NCBI RefSeq assembly: GCF_004522175.1
Contig: NZ_SDEB01000008.1
Location: 1-52,820, forward strand
Length of the DNA: 52,820 nucleotides
From: Paracoccus ravus
GTDB taxonomy: Bacteria; Pseudomonadota; Alphaproteobacteria; Rhodobacterales; Rhodobacteraceae
Direction: 5' to 3'
The notes under the pieces: model-generated
What the model was told of the DNA's origin: nothing
Seen by the model: only the letters and a program-made list of their open reading frames with translations
The model's database searches: none
Shown here: positions 11,238-20,153 of the stretch, piece after piece
Layout of the letters: the number at the start of each line of letters is the position of its first letter
Position numbering within the stretch: the stretch's first letter is position 1
Position numbers and translations under genes: made by a program

Positions 11238-13064
11238 TTAATTCTTGGCCGGCTCCGGGACCGCGGGCTGAGGTGCGCCGCCGGCGGATTGTTCTTCGGC
11301 CAGAATGGCATCCAGTCCCCGCTCGAGCTTGGCGCGGATACGCGCGGCATCGCTTTCCTTTTCCGGCTTCAGCGACAGGGCGCGCTGCCATTGAATCTCG
11401 GCCTCGCGATGGCGACCGACCATCCAGTAGATGTCGCCCATATGATCATTGACCAGCGAATCCGCGGCCATCGCGGCCACGGCGCGCTCCATCGGGGCGA
11501 CGGCCTCGTCATAGCGACCCAGCCGGAAATAGGCCCAGGCGAGCGAGTCGACGATATAGCCGTCATCGGGGCGCAATTCGACCGCGCGCTGGATCAGGTC
11601 CAGCGCCTCGTCGAGCTTCTCGCCGCGATCTACGAGGCTATAGCCCAAATAGTTCAGGATCTGGGCGGAATCAGGCCGGATCTTGAGCGCCTCGCGCAGG
11701 TCCTTTTCGGCCTTGGGAAACTGGCCCGACCGTTCAAGCGCGATGCCGCGGGCGTAAAGCGGGAACCAGCGGGCCTCGGCGGATTGGTCGCCGATAAGAT
11801 CCAGTGCCTTGTCATAGGCGGGCACGGCCTGTGCGAACTTGTCCTGCTGGCGCAGCAGGTCACCCAGCGCAATCCAGCCCTGCGCCATGTCGGGCTGCGC
11901 GGCGGTCAGGGCCAGAGCGGCTTTTTCCGCGTCATCCAGTCGCTCGGCGCGGGCAAGCGCGTCGATGCGCGACAATTGCGCGATCGGGCGCATGTCCCCA
12001 AGATCGCGCAGCGCCTCGAATTCGCGTTCGGCCAGATCGAATTGGCCAAATCCCTGCAGCAATTGCGCGGTCAGCAGCCGCGCCTCACCCAGATGCGGCG
12101 CAAGATAGGCCGCAAGCCGGGCATGGATCAGGGCGATGGGATCGGGCTCTTCGGCGGTGGCCAGCACGCCGGCAAAGGTCAGATAGGCCTGGGCGACACC
12201 GTCGGCCGGATTGCGCACCGAGTCAAAGGGCAGGGTCTGCCCCTGTTTCAGCCGGTCGCGCATGGCGACAAGCTGCGGCTCTTCTGCGAAGCCCGGCGTC
12301 GCCTCGAGCATGGCGACGGCATCGGCATTGCGCTCCAGTTGCGACAGGATCTGCGCGCGGGCGGTGACGCCCATCAGATGCGAACCCGTCTCGGGATCGG
12401 CCAGCAGCGCCTCGGCCCCCTCGTAATCGCCGACCACGGCCTTGGCGAGCGCGAGATGATAATTCACCATGGGCCTCGCGCCGCGGATCTTGCCCAGATC
12501 CTCAAAGGCGGTCAGCGCCTGACGCGCATTCCCCGCCCCCAGCAGGGCCCAGGCCCGCATCAGCCGATCCAGAAGCATATTCGCCGCAGCACCGGGGTCG
12601 TTGGGCGTCGCGCCCCGACCGCTTTCCCTGTCGATATCGCCGATCAAGTCCTGCCAGCGCTCGGTGCGGGCAAGCTCGGTGCGCTGCATCAGCTTGGCAA
12701 GCTCGGTTGCCCGCCCCTGTTCGGACATGGTCGATGAGAGTGCCGCCGCGCGCTCCATATTGCCGGCCGAGATCAGGGAAACCAGCGCGGAATCCTGAAG
12801 GAAGGGGTCGGTATCGTCCTGCGCCATCGCCTGAAGATAGTAATTGGCGGCGCTGCTGTAATCATTGCCGATCGCGGCCTGCCTTGCCGCCAGATAGGGA
12901 CCGGCCAGGCCGCGTATCGCGGGGGCGGCCGGGACCGGGTTCGCGGGGTTTGCGGGGCCGGTCGTGGTGTTTTGGGCCAGAACCGGCGCTCCGATGGCCG
13001 GAGCGGCAATCAGCGGCGCGGAGGTCAGCGCGATCAGCGCCAGCGGGATCAATCTTTTGGTCAC
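11238..13064 (-). CDS. Exported tetratricopeptide-repeat protein
   Basis: A 608-residue protein with a GTG start and a signal peptide (KR then a hydrophobic run to about residue 30). The mature part is a long array of helical tetratricopeptide repeats, clear in the stretch [20 protein letters not shown] and the following repeats about 34 residues apart. Such proteins usually act as periplasmic scaffolds; no catalytic motif is seen and the partner is unknown. It lies between ETF-QO and ispE, which is a familiar arrangement in Rhodobacteraceae, and is nearly fused to ispE (1-base gap). Confidence 0.85.
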   Translation of the reverse strand: MTKRLIPLALIALTSAPLIAAPAIGAPVLAQNTTTGPANPANPVPAAPAIRGLAGPYLAARQAAIGNDYSSAANYYLQAMAQDDTDPFLQDSALVSLISAGNMERAAALSSTMSEQGRATELAKLMQRTELARTERWQDLIGDIDRESGRGATPNDPGAAANMLLDRLMRAWALLGAGNARQALTAFEDLGKIRGARPMVNYHLALAKAVVGDYEGAEALLADPETGSHLMGVTARAQILSQLERNADAVAMLEATPGFAEEPQLVAMRDRLKQGQTLPFDSVRNPADGVAQAYLTFAGVLATAEEPDPIALIHARLAAYLAPHLGEARLLTAQLLQGFGQFDLAEREFEALRDLGDMRPIAQLSRIDALARAERLDDAEKAALALTAAQPDMAQGWIALGDLLRQQDKFAQAVPAYDKALDLIGDQSAEARWFPLYARGIALERSGQFPKAEKDLREALKIRPDSAQILNYLGYSLVDRGEKLDEALDLIQRAVELRPDDGYIVDSLAWAYFRLGRYDEAVAPMERAVAAMAADSLVNDHMGDIYWMVGRHREAEIQWQRALSLKPEKESDAARIRAKLERGLDAILAEEQSAGGAPQPAVPEPAKN

Positions 13065-13160
13065 GGCTTTGGCCCAGTCCTTGGCAATACGCGTTCAGAC
13101 CCTAGCTGTCCCGGCGACAATGGGCAACGCCGCTGCAAGCCACGGCATGGCCCGGCCGGA

Positions 13161-14807
13161 TCACATATTCGGGTAATTCGGCCCGTCGCCGCCCTGTGGC
13201 GTCGTCCAGTCGATATTCTGTGACGGGTCCTTGATATCGCAGGTCTTGCAATGCACGCAGTTCTGGAAATTGATCTGGAACTTTGGCCCGTCCTCGCCCT
13301 CGAGCACTTCATAGACCCCGGCGGGGCAGTAGCGCTGCGCGGGCTCGGCATATTCCGGCAGGTTCACCCGGATCGGCACCGAGGGATCCCTGAGCCGCAG
13401 GTGGCAGGGCTGGGATTCCTCGTGATTGGTGAAGCTGAAACTGACATTGGTCAGGCGGTCGAAGCTGAGCTTCCCGTCCGGCCGGGGATAGTCAATCACC
13501 TTGAAATCCGCGGCCTTGCCCGTCGCTTCGGCATCGGTCTTGCCGTGTTTCCAGGTGCCCAGAGGATTCCAGCCGGTCAGGTTCGCGACCCACATGTCGA
13601 AGCCGCCAAGCGCGAGGCTGGCAGTCAGTCCAAGGCGCGACCAGACCGGCTTGACGTTGCGCACGGGCTTGAGGTCGCGCGCGACGTCGCCGGAGCGGAT
13701 CTCGGCCTCATAGGCGGCAAGCTCATCGCCCTCGCGGCCCGCGGCGATCGCCTCGGCCGTGGCTTCGGCGGCGGCAATTCCAGAGAGCATGGCGTTATGG
13801 TTGCCCTTGATGCGCGGCACGTTCACCAGCCCCGCCGAGCAGCCCAAAAGCGCTGCGCCGGGCACGATCAGTTTCGGGATCGATTGCCAGCCGCCCTCGG
13901 AAATCGCTCGCGCACCGTAAGCCACGCGCTTGCCGCCTTCGAGCAGATCCGCGACCAGCGGGTGATGCTTGAAGCGCTGGAACTCCATATAGGGGTAAAG
14001 ATGCGGGTTGGCGTAGTTCAGGTGCACCACAAAGCCGACCACGACCTGATTTCCGCCCATGTGATAGATGAAGCTGCCGCCGCCCGCATTCTTGCCAAGC
14101 GGCCAGCCCATCGTATGGGTCACGGTGCCGGGCCGTGCCTTGGCGGGGTCGATCTCCCAGATTTCCTTCATGCCGAGGCCGAATTTCTGCGGCTCATGCC
14201 CGGCGGAAAGATCGTATTTCCCGATCAATTCCTTGGCGAGCGATCCCCGCACGCCCTCGGCGATCAGCACATATTTGCCGCGCAACTCCATGCCGGGCTC
14301 GTATTGCGGGCCAGGCGTGCCGTCGGGCTCCAGTCCCATTTCGCCGGCGACGACGCCCGCGACGCGGTCGCCTTCATAGACCAGCTGCGAGCAGGCCATG
14401 CCGGGAAAGATCTCTACCTCCAGCGCCTCGGCCTGTTCCGCCAGCCAGCGGCAGACATTGCCCATGCTGACGATGTATTTGCCGTGGTTCGACATCAGGG
14501 GGGGCATCGGCCAGTTCGGGACACGCATCTGCCCGCCTTCGCCGAGAATGTAGAAATTATCCTCGTTCACCTCGGTCTCGACGGGCGCGCCGCGTTCCTT
14601 CCAGTCGGGGATGAGCTTGTCCAGTCCGGCGGTGTCGAGCACCGCGCCGGACAGGATATGCGCCCCGATTTCCGAGCCTTTTTCCAGCAGCACGACCGAA
14701 AGCTCGGGATTGACCTGCTTGAGCCGGATTGCCGCCGACAGCCCCGCCGGGCCGCCGCCAACGATTACGACGTCATATTCCATCGACTCGCGGACGATCT
14801 CGGTCAT
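13161..14807 (-). CDS. Electron transfer flavoprotein-ubiquinone oxidoreductase
   Basis: Membrane-attached flavoprotein that passes electrons from ETF, reduced by acyl-CoA dehydrogenases, to ubiquinone. The 548 residues begin with the FAD-binding VVIVGGGPAGLSAAIRL and end with a [4Fe-4S] ferredoxin-like segment: C in YCPAGVYEV, then NCVHCKTCDIKDPSQN. The start at 14807 has AAGGGG upstream; an in-frame start at 14834 is also possible. It fits functionally with the acyl-CoA dehydrogenase at 20150-21841. It is the first gene of the long minus-strand run. Confidence 0.96.
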   Translation of the reverse strand: MTEIVRESMEYDVVIVGGGPAGLSAAIRLKQVNPELSVVLLEKGSEIGAHILSGAVLDTAGLDKLIPDWKERGAPVETEVNEDNFYILGEGGQMRVPNWPMPPLMSNHGKYIVSMGNVCRWLAEQAEALEVEIFPGMACSQLVYEGDRVAGVVAGEMGLEPDGTPGPQYEPGMELRGKYVLIAEGVRGSLAKELIGKYDLSAGHEPQKFGLGMKEIWEIDPAKARPGTVTHTMGWPLGKNAGGGSFIYHMGGNQVVVGFVVHLNYANPHLYPYMEFQRFKHHPLVADLLEGGKRVAYGARAISEGGWQSIPKLIVPGAALLGCSAGLVNVPRIKGNHNAMLSGIAAAEATAEAIAAGREGDELAAYEAEIRSGDVARDLKPVRNVKPVWSRLGLTASLALGGFDMWVANLTGWNPLGTWKHGKTDAEATGKAADFKVIDYPRPDGKLSFDRLTNVSFSFTNHEESQPCHLRLRDPSVPIRVNLPEYAEPAQRYCPAGVYEVLEGEDGPKFQINFQNCVHCKTCDIKDPSQNIDWTTPQGGDGPNYPNM

Positions 14808-14947
14808 GGCTCGGCCCCTTGCTCCCTGGCTCATTCTCTGCGGTCACAGGTAGCGCGTCGTCCGGCTGCGGGCAATGCTGACCCGACGGGCGGCAGAGCA
14901 TGAAAATCCGGGCACCGGCAAATGATCGCAGGCGATTTCCGCGGGAC

Positions 14948-14976
14948 TTGAAACGCGAAGCCAATCGCGCCACGAT
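14948..14976 (+). promoter_or_regulatory. Candidate greA promoter
   Basis: TTGAAA, 17 bases, then CACGAT. The -35 is good and the -10 poor. It would start transcription near 14983, just before the first leader hairpin. Confidence 0.3.
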
Positions 14977-14991
14977 GCCGCAAAATTCGAT

Positions 14992-15036
14992 GAACGCCCT
15001 CGGCCCAAGGTCGGGGGCGTTCCAACGCCTTGTTAT
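14992..15036 (+). promoter_or_regulatory. greA leader with two mutually exclusive hairpins
   Basis: GAACGCCC (14992-14999) pairs perfectly with GGGCGTTC (15015-15022). The same right arm can instead pair forward, GGCGTT (15016-15021) with AACGCC (15024-15029), followed by TTGTTAT. The two folds exclude each other, as in attenuators. The E. coli greA leader is known to be terminated early into a short RNA; a similar arrangement here is inference. Confidence 0.35.
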
Positions 15037-15079
15037 CGCGAAAGACATGCAGCCGCTGACGCGCGGCCGGAAGGACGAG

Positions 15080-15550
15080 ATGGAAAAGATACCGATGACC
15101 CGTGCAGGTTTTGACCTGCTGGACGAGGAACTGCGCGAATTGCGCGCAGTCGATCGCCCTGCCGTCATCCGCGCCATTGCCGAGGCGCGAGAGCATGGCG
15201 ACCTGTCTGAAAATGCCGAATATCACGCGGCCCGCGAAAAGCAGAGTTTCGTCGAGGGCCGGATCAAGGAACTCGAGGGCATCATCTCGCGCGCCGAGGT
15301 CATCGACCCGTCGAAATTCTCGGGCAGCGTCAAGTTCGGCGCGACCGTCACGCTGGTCGACGAGGATACCGAGGAAGAGCGCACCTATCAGATCGTCGGC
15401 GAGGCCGAGGCCGATCTGGAACGCGGTCTTTTGAATATGCGCTCGCCCCTGGCGCGGGCGCTGATCGGAAAGGACGAAGGTGACAGTGTCGAGGTCGTCA
15501 CGCCCGGCGGCGGGAAATCCTATGAGATCATTTCCATCCGTTTCATCTGA
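15080..15550 (+). CDS. greA: Transcription elongation factor GreA
   Basis: Binds RNA polymerase in the secondary channel and stimulates cleavage of backtracked transcripts. The 156 residues show the N-terminal coiled coil with the tip acidic motif in [18 protein letters not shown] and the C-terminal FKBP-like domain ending [17 protein letters not shown]. Start at 15080 has AAGGA 5 bases upstream (15071-15075); the longer open frame is not needed. The leader carries alternative hairpins that may give self-control. Confidence 0.97.
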   Translation: MEKIPMTRAGFDLLDEELRELRAVDRPAVIRAIAEAREHGDLSENAEYHAAREKQSFVEGRIKELEGIISRAEVIDPSKFSGSVKFGATVTLVDEDTEEERTYQIVGEAEADLERGLLNMRSPLARALIGKDEGDSVEVVTPGGGKSYEIISIRFI

Positions 15551-15565
15551 CGGGGGATCGGGCGC

Positions 15566-16477
15566 GTGAATGCGCTCGATTCCCTGCGCCGGGTCGCGGC
15601 GGAGCAGTCCCGCGCCCGGCTTCCGGCAATCGGTGCGCTGGCCAGTCTGGTCTGGCTGGCACTGGTGGCCCTGTTCGCCTGGCTCGATCCCAGAGAGGCG
15701 TCGGATGGCCTGACCGGCTGGCTGGTCTGGATTCTGGGCGCGGCGCTGCCCTTGGGGCTGATCTGGTTCGCGATCTGGTCCGCCCGCAGTCTGGCCCTGC
15801 TGCGCCAGGAAGCCGAGGATCTGCGCGCGAGCCTGCGCGAGATCAGATCGGGCACTTCGCCCGCGCATGAGCCGCGACTGGCCCCCCGCAGCAAGATGGC
15901 GTCCCTTCCTGCATCGGCATCTCGGCCACGTCCCGCGAACGATATGCGGCAGGCACCGCTGGATCTGGGGGGCGAAGCTGCTCCCGAACTGACGCCCGAC
16001 GAGCTTTTCTTTGCCCTGAACTTTCCCGACGGTCCGGATGACCGCGAGGCGATTCGCTGCCTGCGCCTTGCTCTGGCCGATCCCGGCCTTGCCCGGCTGA
16101 TCCGTGCCGCGCAGGATGTCGTCACGCTGCTGGCGGGGCAGGGGGTCTATATGGACGATCTGGACATTCCGGCGACCCTGCCCCTGCTGTGGCAGCGCCT
16201 TGCCGAGGGCAAGCGCGGCCCGGATCTGGCCGGGCTTGCCGTGATCGAGGATCGGGATGCGACGGCAAAGACGGCGGCCATGATGCAGACTGATCCGGTC
16301 TTTCGTGACGTCGCGCATCATTTCCTACGCCATTTCGACCGGCTTTTGTCGCGCCGTGCCGAAACCGACCCGCCCGAGCTTCTGGCGATCATGTCGGAAA
16401 GCCGCTCCGGGCGGGCCTTCCTTTTGCTGGGTCAGGTCAGCGGTCTGTTCGGCAGGGCCGGACAAGAGCCGGGCTAG
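15566..16477 (+). CDS. Membrane protein of unknown function
   Basis: A 303-residue protein starting with GTG, 15 bases after greA, so probably in its operon. Two membrane helices at about 21-40 and 52-72 are followed by a short coiled coil (about 73-95), a low-complexity linker and a soluble C-terminal domain of roughly 170 residues facing the cytoplasm. The C-terminal domain contains PDELFFALNFPDGPDDREAI and looks all-helical. I do not recognise the family. Its stop codon shares the palindrome CTAG with the stop of the convergent acetyltransferase gene. Confidence 0.75.
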   Translation: MNALDSLRRVAAEQSRARLPAIGALASLVWLALVALFAWLDPREASDGLTGWLVWILGAALPLGLIWFAIWSARSLALLRQEAEDLRASLREIRSGTSPAHEPRLAPRSKMASLPASASRPRPANDMRQAPLDLGGEAAPELTPDELFFALNFPDGPDDREAIRCLRLALADPGLARLIRAAQDVVTLLAGQGVYMDDLDIPATLPLLWQRLAEGKRGPDLAGLAVIEDRDATAKTAAMMQTDPVFRDVAHHFLRHFDRLLSRRAETDPPELLAIMSESRSGRAFLLLGQVSGLFGRAGQEPG

Positions 16478-17103
16478 ATTACCCGCCGCAGGACATGGGC
16501 GGGCGGATGCCATGGCCAGCCCAGCCTTTGCCGCCCGGCATGATGGAAGCCCAGGGCGAGCCACGCGGCGAGGGCCGCGTGATTGCGCGCCTCGACCTCG
16601 GCCATGAGCGCGGGGTGGCCCAGGTCGCGGGCCTCTTGCAGGGCCGCTGCAACAAGCGCCCGGGCGACGCCCCGGCCGCGCCAATGCGGACGCACCGCGA
16701 CACCGTCCAGGATCAGGTCGGGGGTCTCGCGGCCGGGCCGATGCAACCTGCTACCCAGATGCCGCATCCCGCCGCGGACGCCCCCGAACACCTGATGGAA
16801 ATCCGCGGCTGCGGGCGAGAGAAAACCGCCCTGCGCGCCGCGCAAGCCGGCAATGCCGACCAGCGTGCCACGATCGCTCACCGCCGCGAGCGCGCGGCTC
16901 GCGACCATGACGGCGGCGATCAACGCTGCGCCGTCGCGCGGATGGGTTGGCACCGGCTGAAGGCCCCCGCCCAATCCGCGCCAGTAAAGCCGCGCGGCCG
17001 CGCCGCGCAGATGCGTCGGCACGCCTCGATGGATGGTAAAGACCGCGTTCCGGCTTGCCGTCAAATTTCGCCCACCCTTGCACCTGCGCTCGGCTTTGGC
17101 CAA
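16474..17103 (-). CDS. GNAT family N-acetyltransferase
   Basis: Probable acetyl-CoA-dependent acetyltransferase of 209 residues. The acetyl-CoA pyrophosphate loop is visible as VAVRPHWRGRGVARALVAAA near residues 134-153, preceded by a DLILDGV strand, and the C-terminal half has the typical HAALAAWLALGFHHAGR element. The substrate is unknown. It is divergent from azlC with about 41 bases between the starts. The exact start is uncertain because the first 20 residues show no domain feature. Confidence 0.82.
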   Translation of the reverse strand: MAKAERRCKGGRNLTASRNAVFTIHRGVPTHLRGAAARLYWRGLGGGLQPVPTHPRDGAALIAAVMVASRALAAVSDRGTLVGIAGLRGAQGGFLSPAAADFHQVFGGVRGGMRHLGSRLHRPGRETPDLILDGVAVRPHWRGRGVARALVAAALQEARDLGHPALMAEVEARNHAALAAWLALGFHHAGRQRLGWPWHPPAHVLRRVI

Positions 17104-17144
17104 TCTGGCGCAACCTTCCAGCGCAAGTCGATACCGTTTCCACC

Positions 17145-17939
17145 ATGACCTATCCAGACAGTCCTTTGGCGATGACGCCCGAGGCCAAGCCCGTCCTGAC
17201 GCCCGAGCAGCAGAGGGTCCTGGCTCGCAGCCCGGCGCAATGCTTTCGGCATGGCATCGTGCAATCCCTGCCGTTCCTGCTGGTGCTGGTCCCGTTCGGC
17301 CTGCTTTTCGGGGTTCTCGCCGCCGAGGCGGGGCTGGATCTGGCGCAGGTCATGGGCTTTTCGGTGCTGGTGCTGGCGGGAGCTTCGCAATTCACGGCGG
17401 TCCAGCTTTTGACGGATCATGCGCCGGTGCTGATCGTGATCCTCTCGGCGCTGGCGGTGAACTTGCGCATGGCGATGTATTCGGCCTCGCTCGTGCCCTG
17501 GCTGGGGAATGCGAAACCAAAGCAGCGCGCCATGGTGGCCTATCTGCTGATCGACCAGACCTATGCCCTGTCGATCAGGCAGTTCGAGGACAATCCTCGC
17601 TTGCGCATGGATCAGCGCATCGCCTATTTCGTCGGAACGGCGGTCTGCGCCTGCACGCCTTGGCTGATCGCCAGCGCCTTGGGATTTCTGGTCGGCCGCG
17701 CCATCCCGGAAAGCTGGGCGCTGGATTTCGCGCTGCCGATCACCTTTCTTGCGATGATCGCGCCGATGCTGCGTTCGCTCGCGCATATCGCGGCGGCGGG
17801 CGTTTCCATCGTCGCGGCGCTGGTCTTCACGGTCTTGCCCTCGGGGCTGGGTATCCTGCTGGCTGCGCCGCTTGCGATGGCGACCGGGGCCTGGGTTGAA
17901 AAACGCACGGAAGGCCTGCGGGCGGAGGCACGGACATGA
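17145..17939 (+). CDS. azlC: AzlC family branched-chain amino acid exporter, large subunit
   Basis: Larger membrane subunit of a two-component exporter of the LIV-E type. The 264 residues have several hydrophobic helices. The family motif GASQFTAVQLL lies near residue 80, followed by LRMAMYSASLVPWL. Start MTYPDSPLAM at 17145 is chosen because the open frame upstream overlaps the divergent gene and lacks a signal. The azlD start overlaps its stop by 4 bases (ATGA), so both subunits are made together. Substrate specificity is inferred from the family only. Confidence 0.92.
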   Translation: MTYPDSPLAMTPEAKPVLTPEQQRVLARSPAQCFRHGIVQSLPFLLVLVPFGLLFGVLAAEAGLDLAQVMGFSVLVLAGASQFTAVQLLTDHAPVLIVILSALAVNLRMAMYSASLVPWLGNAKPKQRAMVAYLLIDQTYALSIRQFEDNPRLRMDQRIAYFVGTAVCACTPWLIASALGFLVGRAIPESWALDFALPITFLAMIAPMLRSLAHIAAAGVSIVAALVFTVLPSGLGILLAAPLAMATGAWVEKRTEGLRAEART

Positions 17940-18265
17940 GCGGCTTTGACCTGAAGATCTGGTTCGTGATCCTTGTGCTGGGGATCGGCACCTATCTGAT
18001 CCGCTGGTCGTTTCTGGGTGCCATCGGCAATCGCGAGATCCCGGAATGGGCGGCGCGGGCGCTGCGCTACACGCCCGTGGCGGTGCTGCCCGCCATTGCC
18101 GCGCCGCTGGTGGTCTGGCCCGCCGCAACCGGGGGCGAACCCGATCCGGTGCGGCTGACGGCGGCGGCGGTCACGCTGGGCGTGGGGCTTTTGACCCGCA
18201 ACACACTTCTGGCGATCGTTGCGGGTCTGATCGCGCTTTTCGGGATGCTTTATCTCTGGGCGTGA
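17936..18265 (+). CDS. azlD: AzlD family exporter small subunit
   Basis: A 109-residue membrane protein with three to four hydrophobic helices. The motif GTYLIRWSF near residue 20 and the YTPVAVLPAIAAPLV stretch are typical of AzlD. It partners AzlC, whose gene it overlaps by 4 bases. Its 3' end overlaps the convergent lipoprotein gene by 16 bases. Confidence 0.92.
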   Translation: MSGFDLKIWFVILVLGIGTYLIRWSFLGAIGNREIPEWAARALRYTPVAVLPAIAAPLVVWPAATGGEPDPVRLTAAAVTLGVGLLTRNTLLAIVAGLIALFGMLYLWA

Positions 18266-18897
18266 AGCTGACCGTCATTGCCATAGCCCATGACCACGCC
18301 GTCCTTCTGGCGCAGCAGGACATCGTGGTTATTGGCCGGATCGCCGTCCATGTGCTTTTTCGACGTCACGCCCGGCAGCGTCAGGAACCAGTTGCGCAGG
18401 TTCAAGGGTGAAAAGCCCGTTGGCGCGCCCTCAAAGCCCGGCACGCGGCTCAGCGCCGTGCCGGTATTGACCGCGCAGAAGCTCTTGTTCGAGGCCCCTT
18501 GCCGCTCGACCGAGCGGATCGCGGCCTCGGCCACTTCCAGCGGAACCTGCACCGTGTCCTCGGCCACCCAATAGGTCTGGCGGGCGTGGTAATCGATGTA
18601 GAAATTCTTGAAATTCGGAGTGATCCCGTAAAGCACGTCATGCCGTTCCGGGATCGAGGGGTGTCTCCAGCTGCCTGCGGGATCGTAGATCACGCGCTGC
18701 GTGCCGTTGATCATCACAGCCGAATGGCCGCCTTCGCCGCGCGGAATGCCGATCACCGTCAGAAGCGTGATCGAGGGCGGCTCGTTCGACACATAGCGGG
18801 CCCTGCGGACGGCCTCGTCGCTGGCCCAGTTATTGTCGGCACCGCAAGCCGCAAGCGCAGCCGGCAGCGCCAGCGCGAGGAAGGCACGCCTTTGCAT
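18250..18897 (-). CDS. Lipoprotein, possible permuted papain-like hydrolase
   Basis: A 215-residue product with a lipoprotein signal, LPAALAAC, lipid-modified at Cys18. Past the signal I see a strand with GGHSAVMI (His58) and later NKSFCAVNTGTALS (Cys141) at the start of a helix. A histidine strand before a cysteine helix is the order seen in circularly permuted NlpC/P60-type enzymes (YiiX group), so a peptidase, amidase or acyltransferase role is possible. This is inference; no family name is certain. It is anchored in the inner or outer membrane, and lies just downstream of ctaH in the same direction (21 bases). Confidence 0.75.
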   Translation of the reverse strand: MQRRAFLALALPAALAACGADNNWASDEAVRRARYVSNEPPSITLLTVIGIPRGEGGHSAVMINGTQRVIYDPAGSWRHPSIPERHDVLYGITPNFKNFYIDYHARQTYWVAEDTVQVPLEVAEAAIRSVERQGASNKSFCAVNTGTALSRVPGFEGAPTGFSPLNLRNWFLTLPGVTSKKHMDGDPANNHDVLLRQKDGVVMGYGNDGQLHAQR

Positions 18898-18918
18898 TCT
18901 TATTCTCCGAGGATTGTG

Positions 18919-19071
18919 TCAGGCGTTCGCGAGCGCGAGAAAGACCAGCACGGCGATCGACAGCCCGACCACCCAGGTCGAGACCTTGATGAAGCCGGCA
19001 AAGGTCTTTTGATGGACCGAGATGTCCATCTCACCATGCCGGTGTTCGGTGACTTCGTGATGCGAGGCCAT
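18919..19071 (-). CDS. ctaH: aa3-type cytochrome c oxidase subunit IV
   Basis: A 50-residue single-span protein: polar, histidine-rich start ([17 protein letters not shown]), [14 protein letters not shown], then one membrane helix from about 29 to 48. This closely matches my memory of Paracoccus denitrificans CtaH, the small subunit IV seen in its oxidase crystal structure, whose loss has little effect on activity. The start has AGGGGA upstream. The main oxidase genes are not in the window. It is a strong clue to the genus. Confidence 0.93.
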   Translation of the reverse strand: MASHHEVTEHRHGEMDISVHQKTFAGFIKVSTWVVGLSIAVLVFLALANA

Positions 19072-19130
19072 GTGTTCCCCTGTTCGCAACGCCGCTCTGG
19101 GCACAGGGATAGCCCAAGCGTCGCGCCCTG

Positions 19131-20153
19131 TCACGCCCCCCAGAGTATCGCGCCTTGATCGGTCTTGCCTCGGGGCCACACCTGTCCCCGGGCGCGCAGG
19201 TGGTTGATATGGCCGACGGCCTCGGCCAAGGCCAGACCGAATTCGGGCTTCGAGATCATCCGGCGATAAAGCAGGTCGAAACAGCCGACGGTTGTGCGCG
19301 GTTCCTCGCGCAGACCTGCCAAAAGGCGCTCCAGCGCGGCGTTCTGGTTCTCGATCAATTGGCGCAAGCGGGTCGGCAAGCCGCGATAGGGCAGTTTGTG
19401 ACCGGGCAGGACAAGTTGTTCGGGCCGGGCAAAGGCTTGCAGGCGGCGGCACGACTCGATCCATGCGCCCACGGTGTCTGCGTCGGGCTCATTCGGATAG
19501 ACCCCCAGATTGGGCGAGATCGAGGCCAGCAACTGATCGCCGCCAATCACCAGATCATCGTCCATCGACCACAGGGTGACATGTTCCGGGGCATGGCCCT
19601 CACCCATGCGGATGGTCCAGCGTCGGTTGCCAAAGCGGACCTCGCCGCCATCGACAAGCCGCAGATAGCCCGGCGGCATCGGCGCGCTGGCATCGGACAT
19701 GTTGAACGGGCGCTCGGCGGCGCGCTCGGCGATCATCGCCGCGTCCATCCCGGCCGCGCGCCAGAAGGCCAGGGCCTGAGGTGTCGGACGTTCCTGCACG
19801 TCGAGGATGCTCATCCGCGCCATCAGCCAGGCCGTGCGCGAGGTCCATAGCTCGGCCCCCTGCGCCTGAAACCAGCCCGCGAGACCGATATGGTCCAGAT
19901 GATGATGCGTCGCGATCAGGCGGTTGACCGGGGCGCCGCCCAAGGGACCGGCAAGCAACCCTTGCCAGATCTCGCGGGTATCGGGGGTGTCGATCCCGGT
20001 ATCCACCACGGTCCAGCCGTCCTCGTCGCGAAAGGCATAGACATTCACGAGGCTGGGCTTGAAGGGCAAAGGCATCTGCATCCACAGCACGCCCGGCGCG
20101 ATTTCATGCGCTGTGCCCGCGGTGGGGCCGGTATCTGTCAGAGTCTTGATCAC
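19131..20153 (-). CDS. Metallo-beta-lactamase fold hydrolase
   Basis: A 340-residue hydrolase with the zinc motif THHHLDH at 82-88, an Asp51 strand VVDTGID, a further GHAPEH near residue 186 and GGDQL, the usual metal ligands of the fold. The C-terminal 80 residues are helical, as in the LACTB2-like branch that acts on thioesters or RNA. The GTG start overlaps the acyl-CoA dehydrogenase stop (GTGA), so the two are probably coupled; that neighbour hints at a thioesterase-like role. Substrate not known. Confidence 0.86.
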   Translation of the reverse strand: MIKTLTDTGPTAGTAHEIAPGVLWMQMPLPFKPSLVNVYAFRDEDGWTVVDTGIDTPDTREIWQGLLAGPLGGAPVNRLIATHHHLDHIGLAGWFQAQGAELWTSRTAWLMARMSILDVQERPTPQALAFWRAAGMDAAMIAERAAERPFNMSDASAPMPPGYLRLVDGGEVRFGNRRWTIRMGEGHAPEHVTLWSMDDDLVIGGDQLLASISPNLGVYPNEPDADTVGAWIESCRRLQAFARPEQLVLPGHKLPYRGLPTRLRQLIENQNAALERLLAGLREEPRTTVGCFDLLYRRMISKPEFGLALAEAVGHINHLRARGQVWPRGKTDQGAILWGA

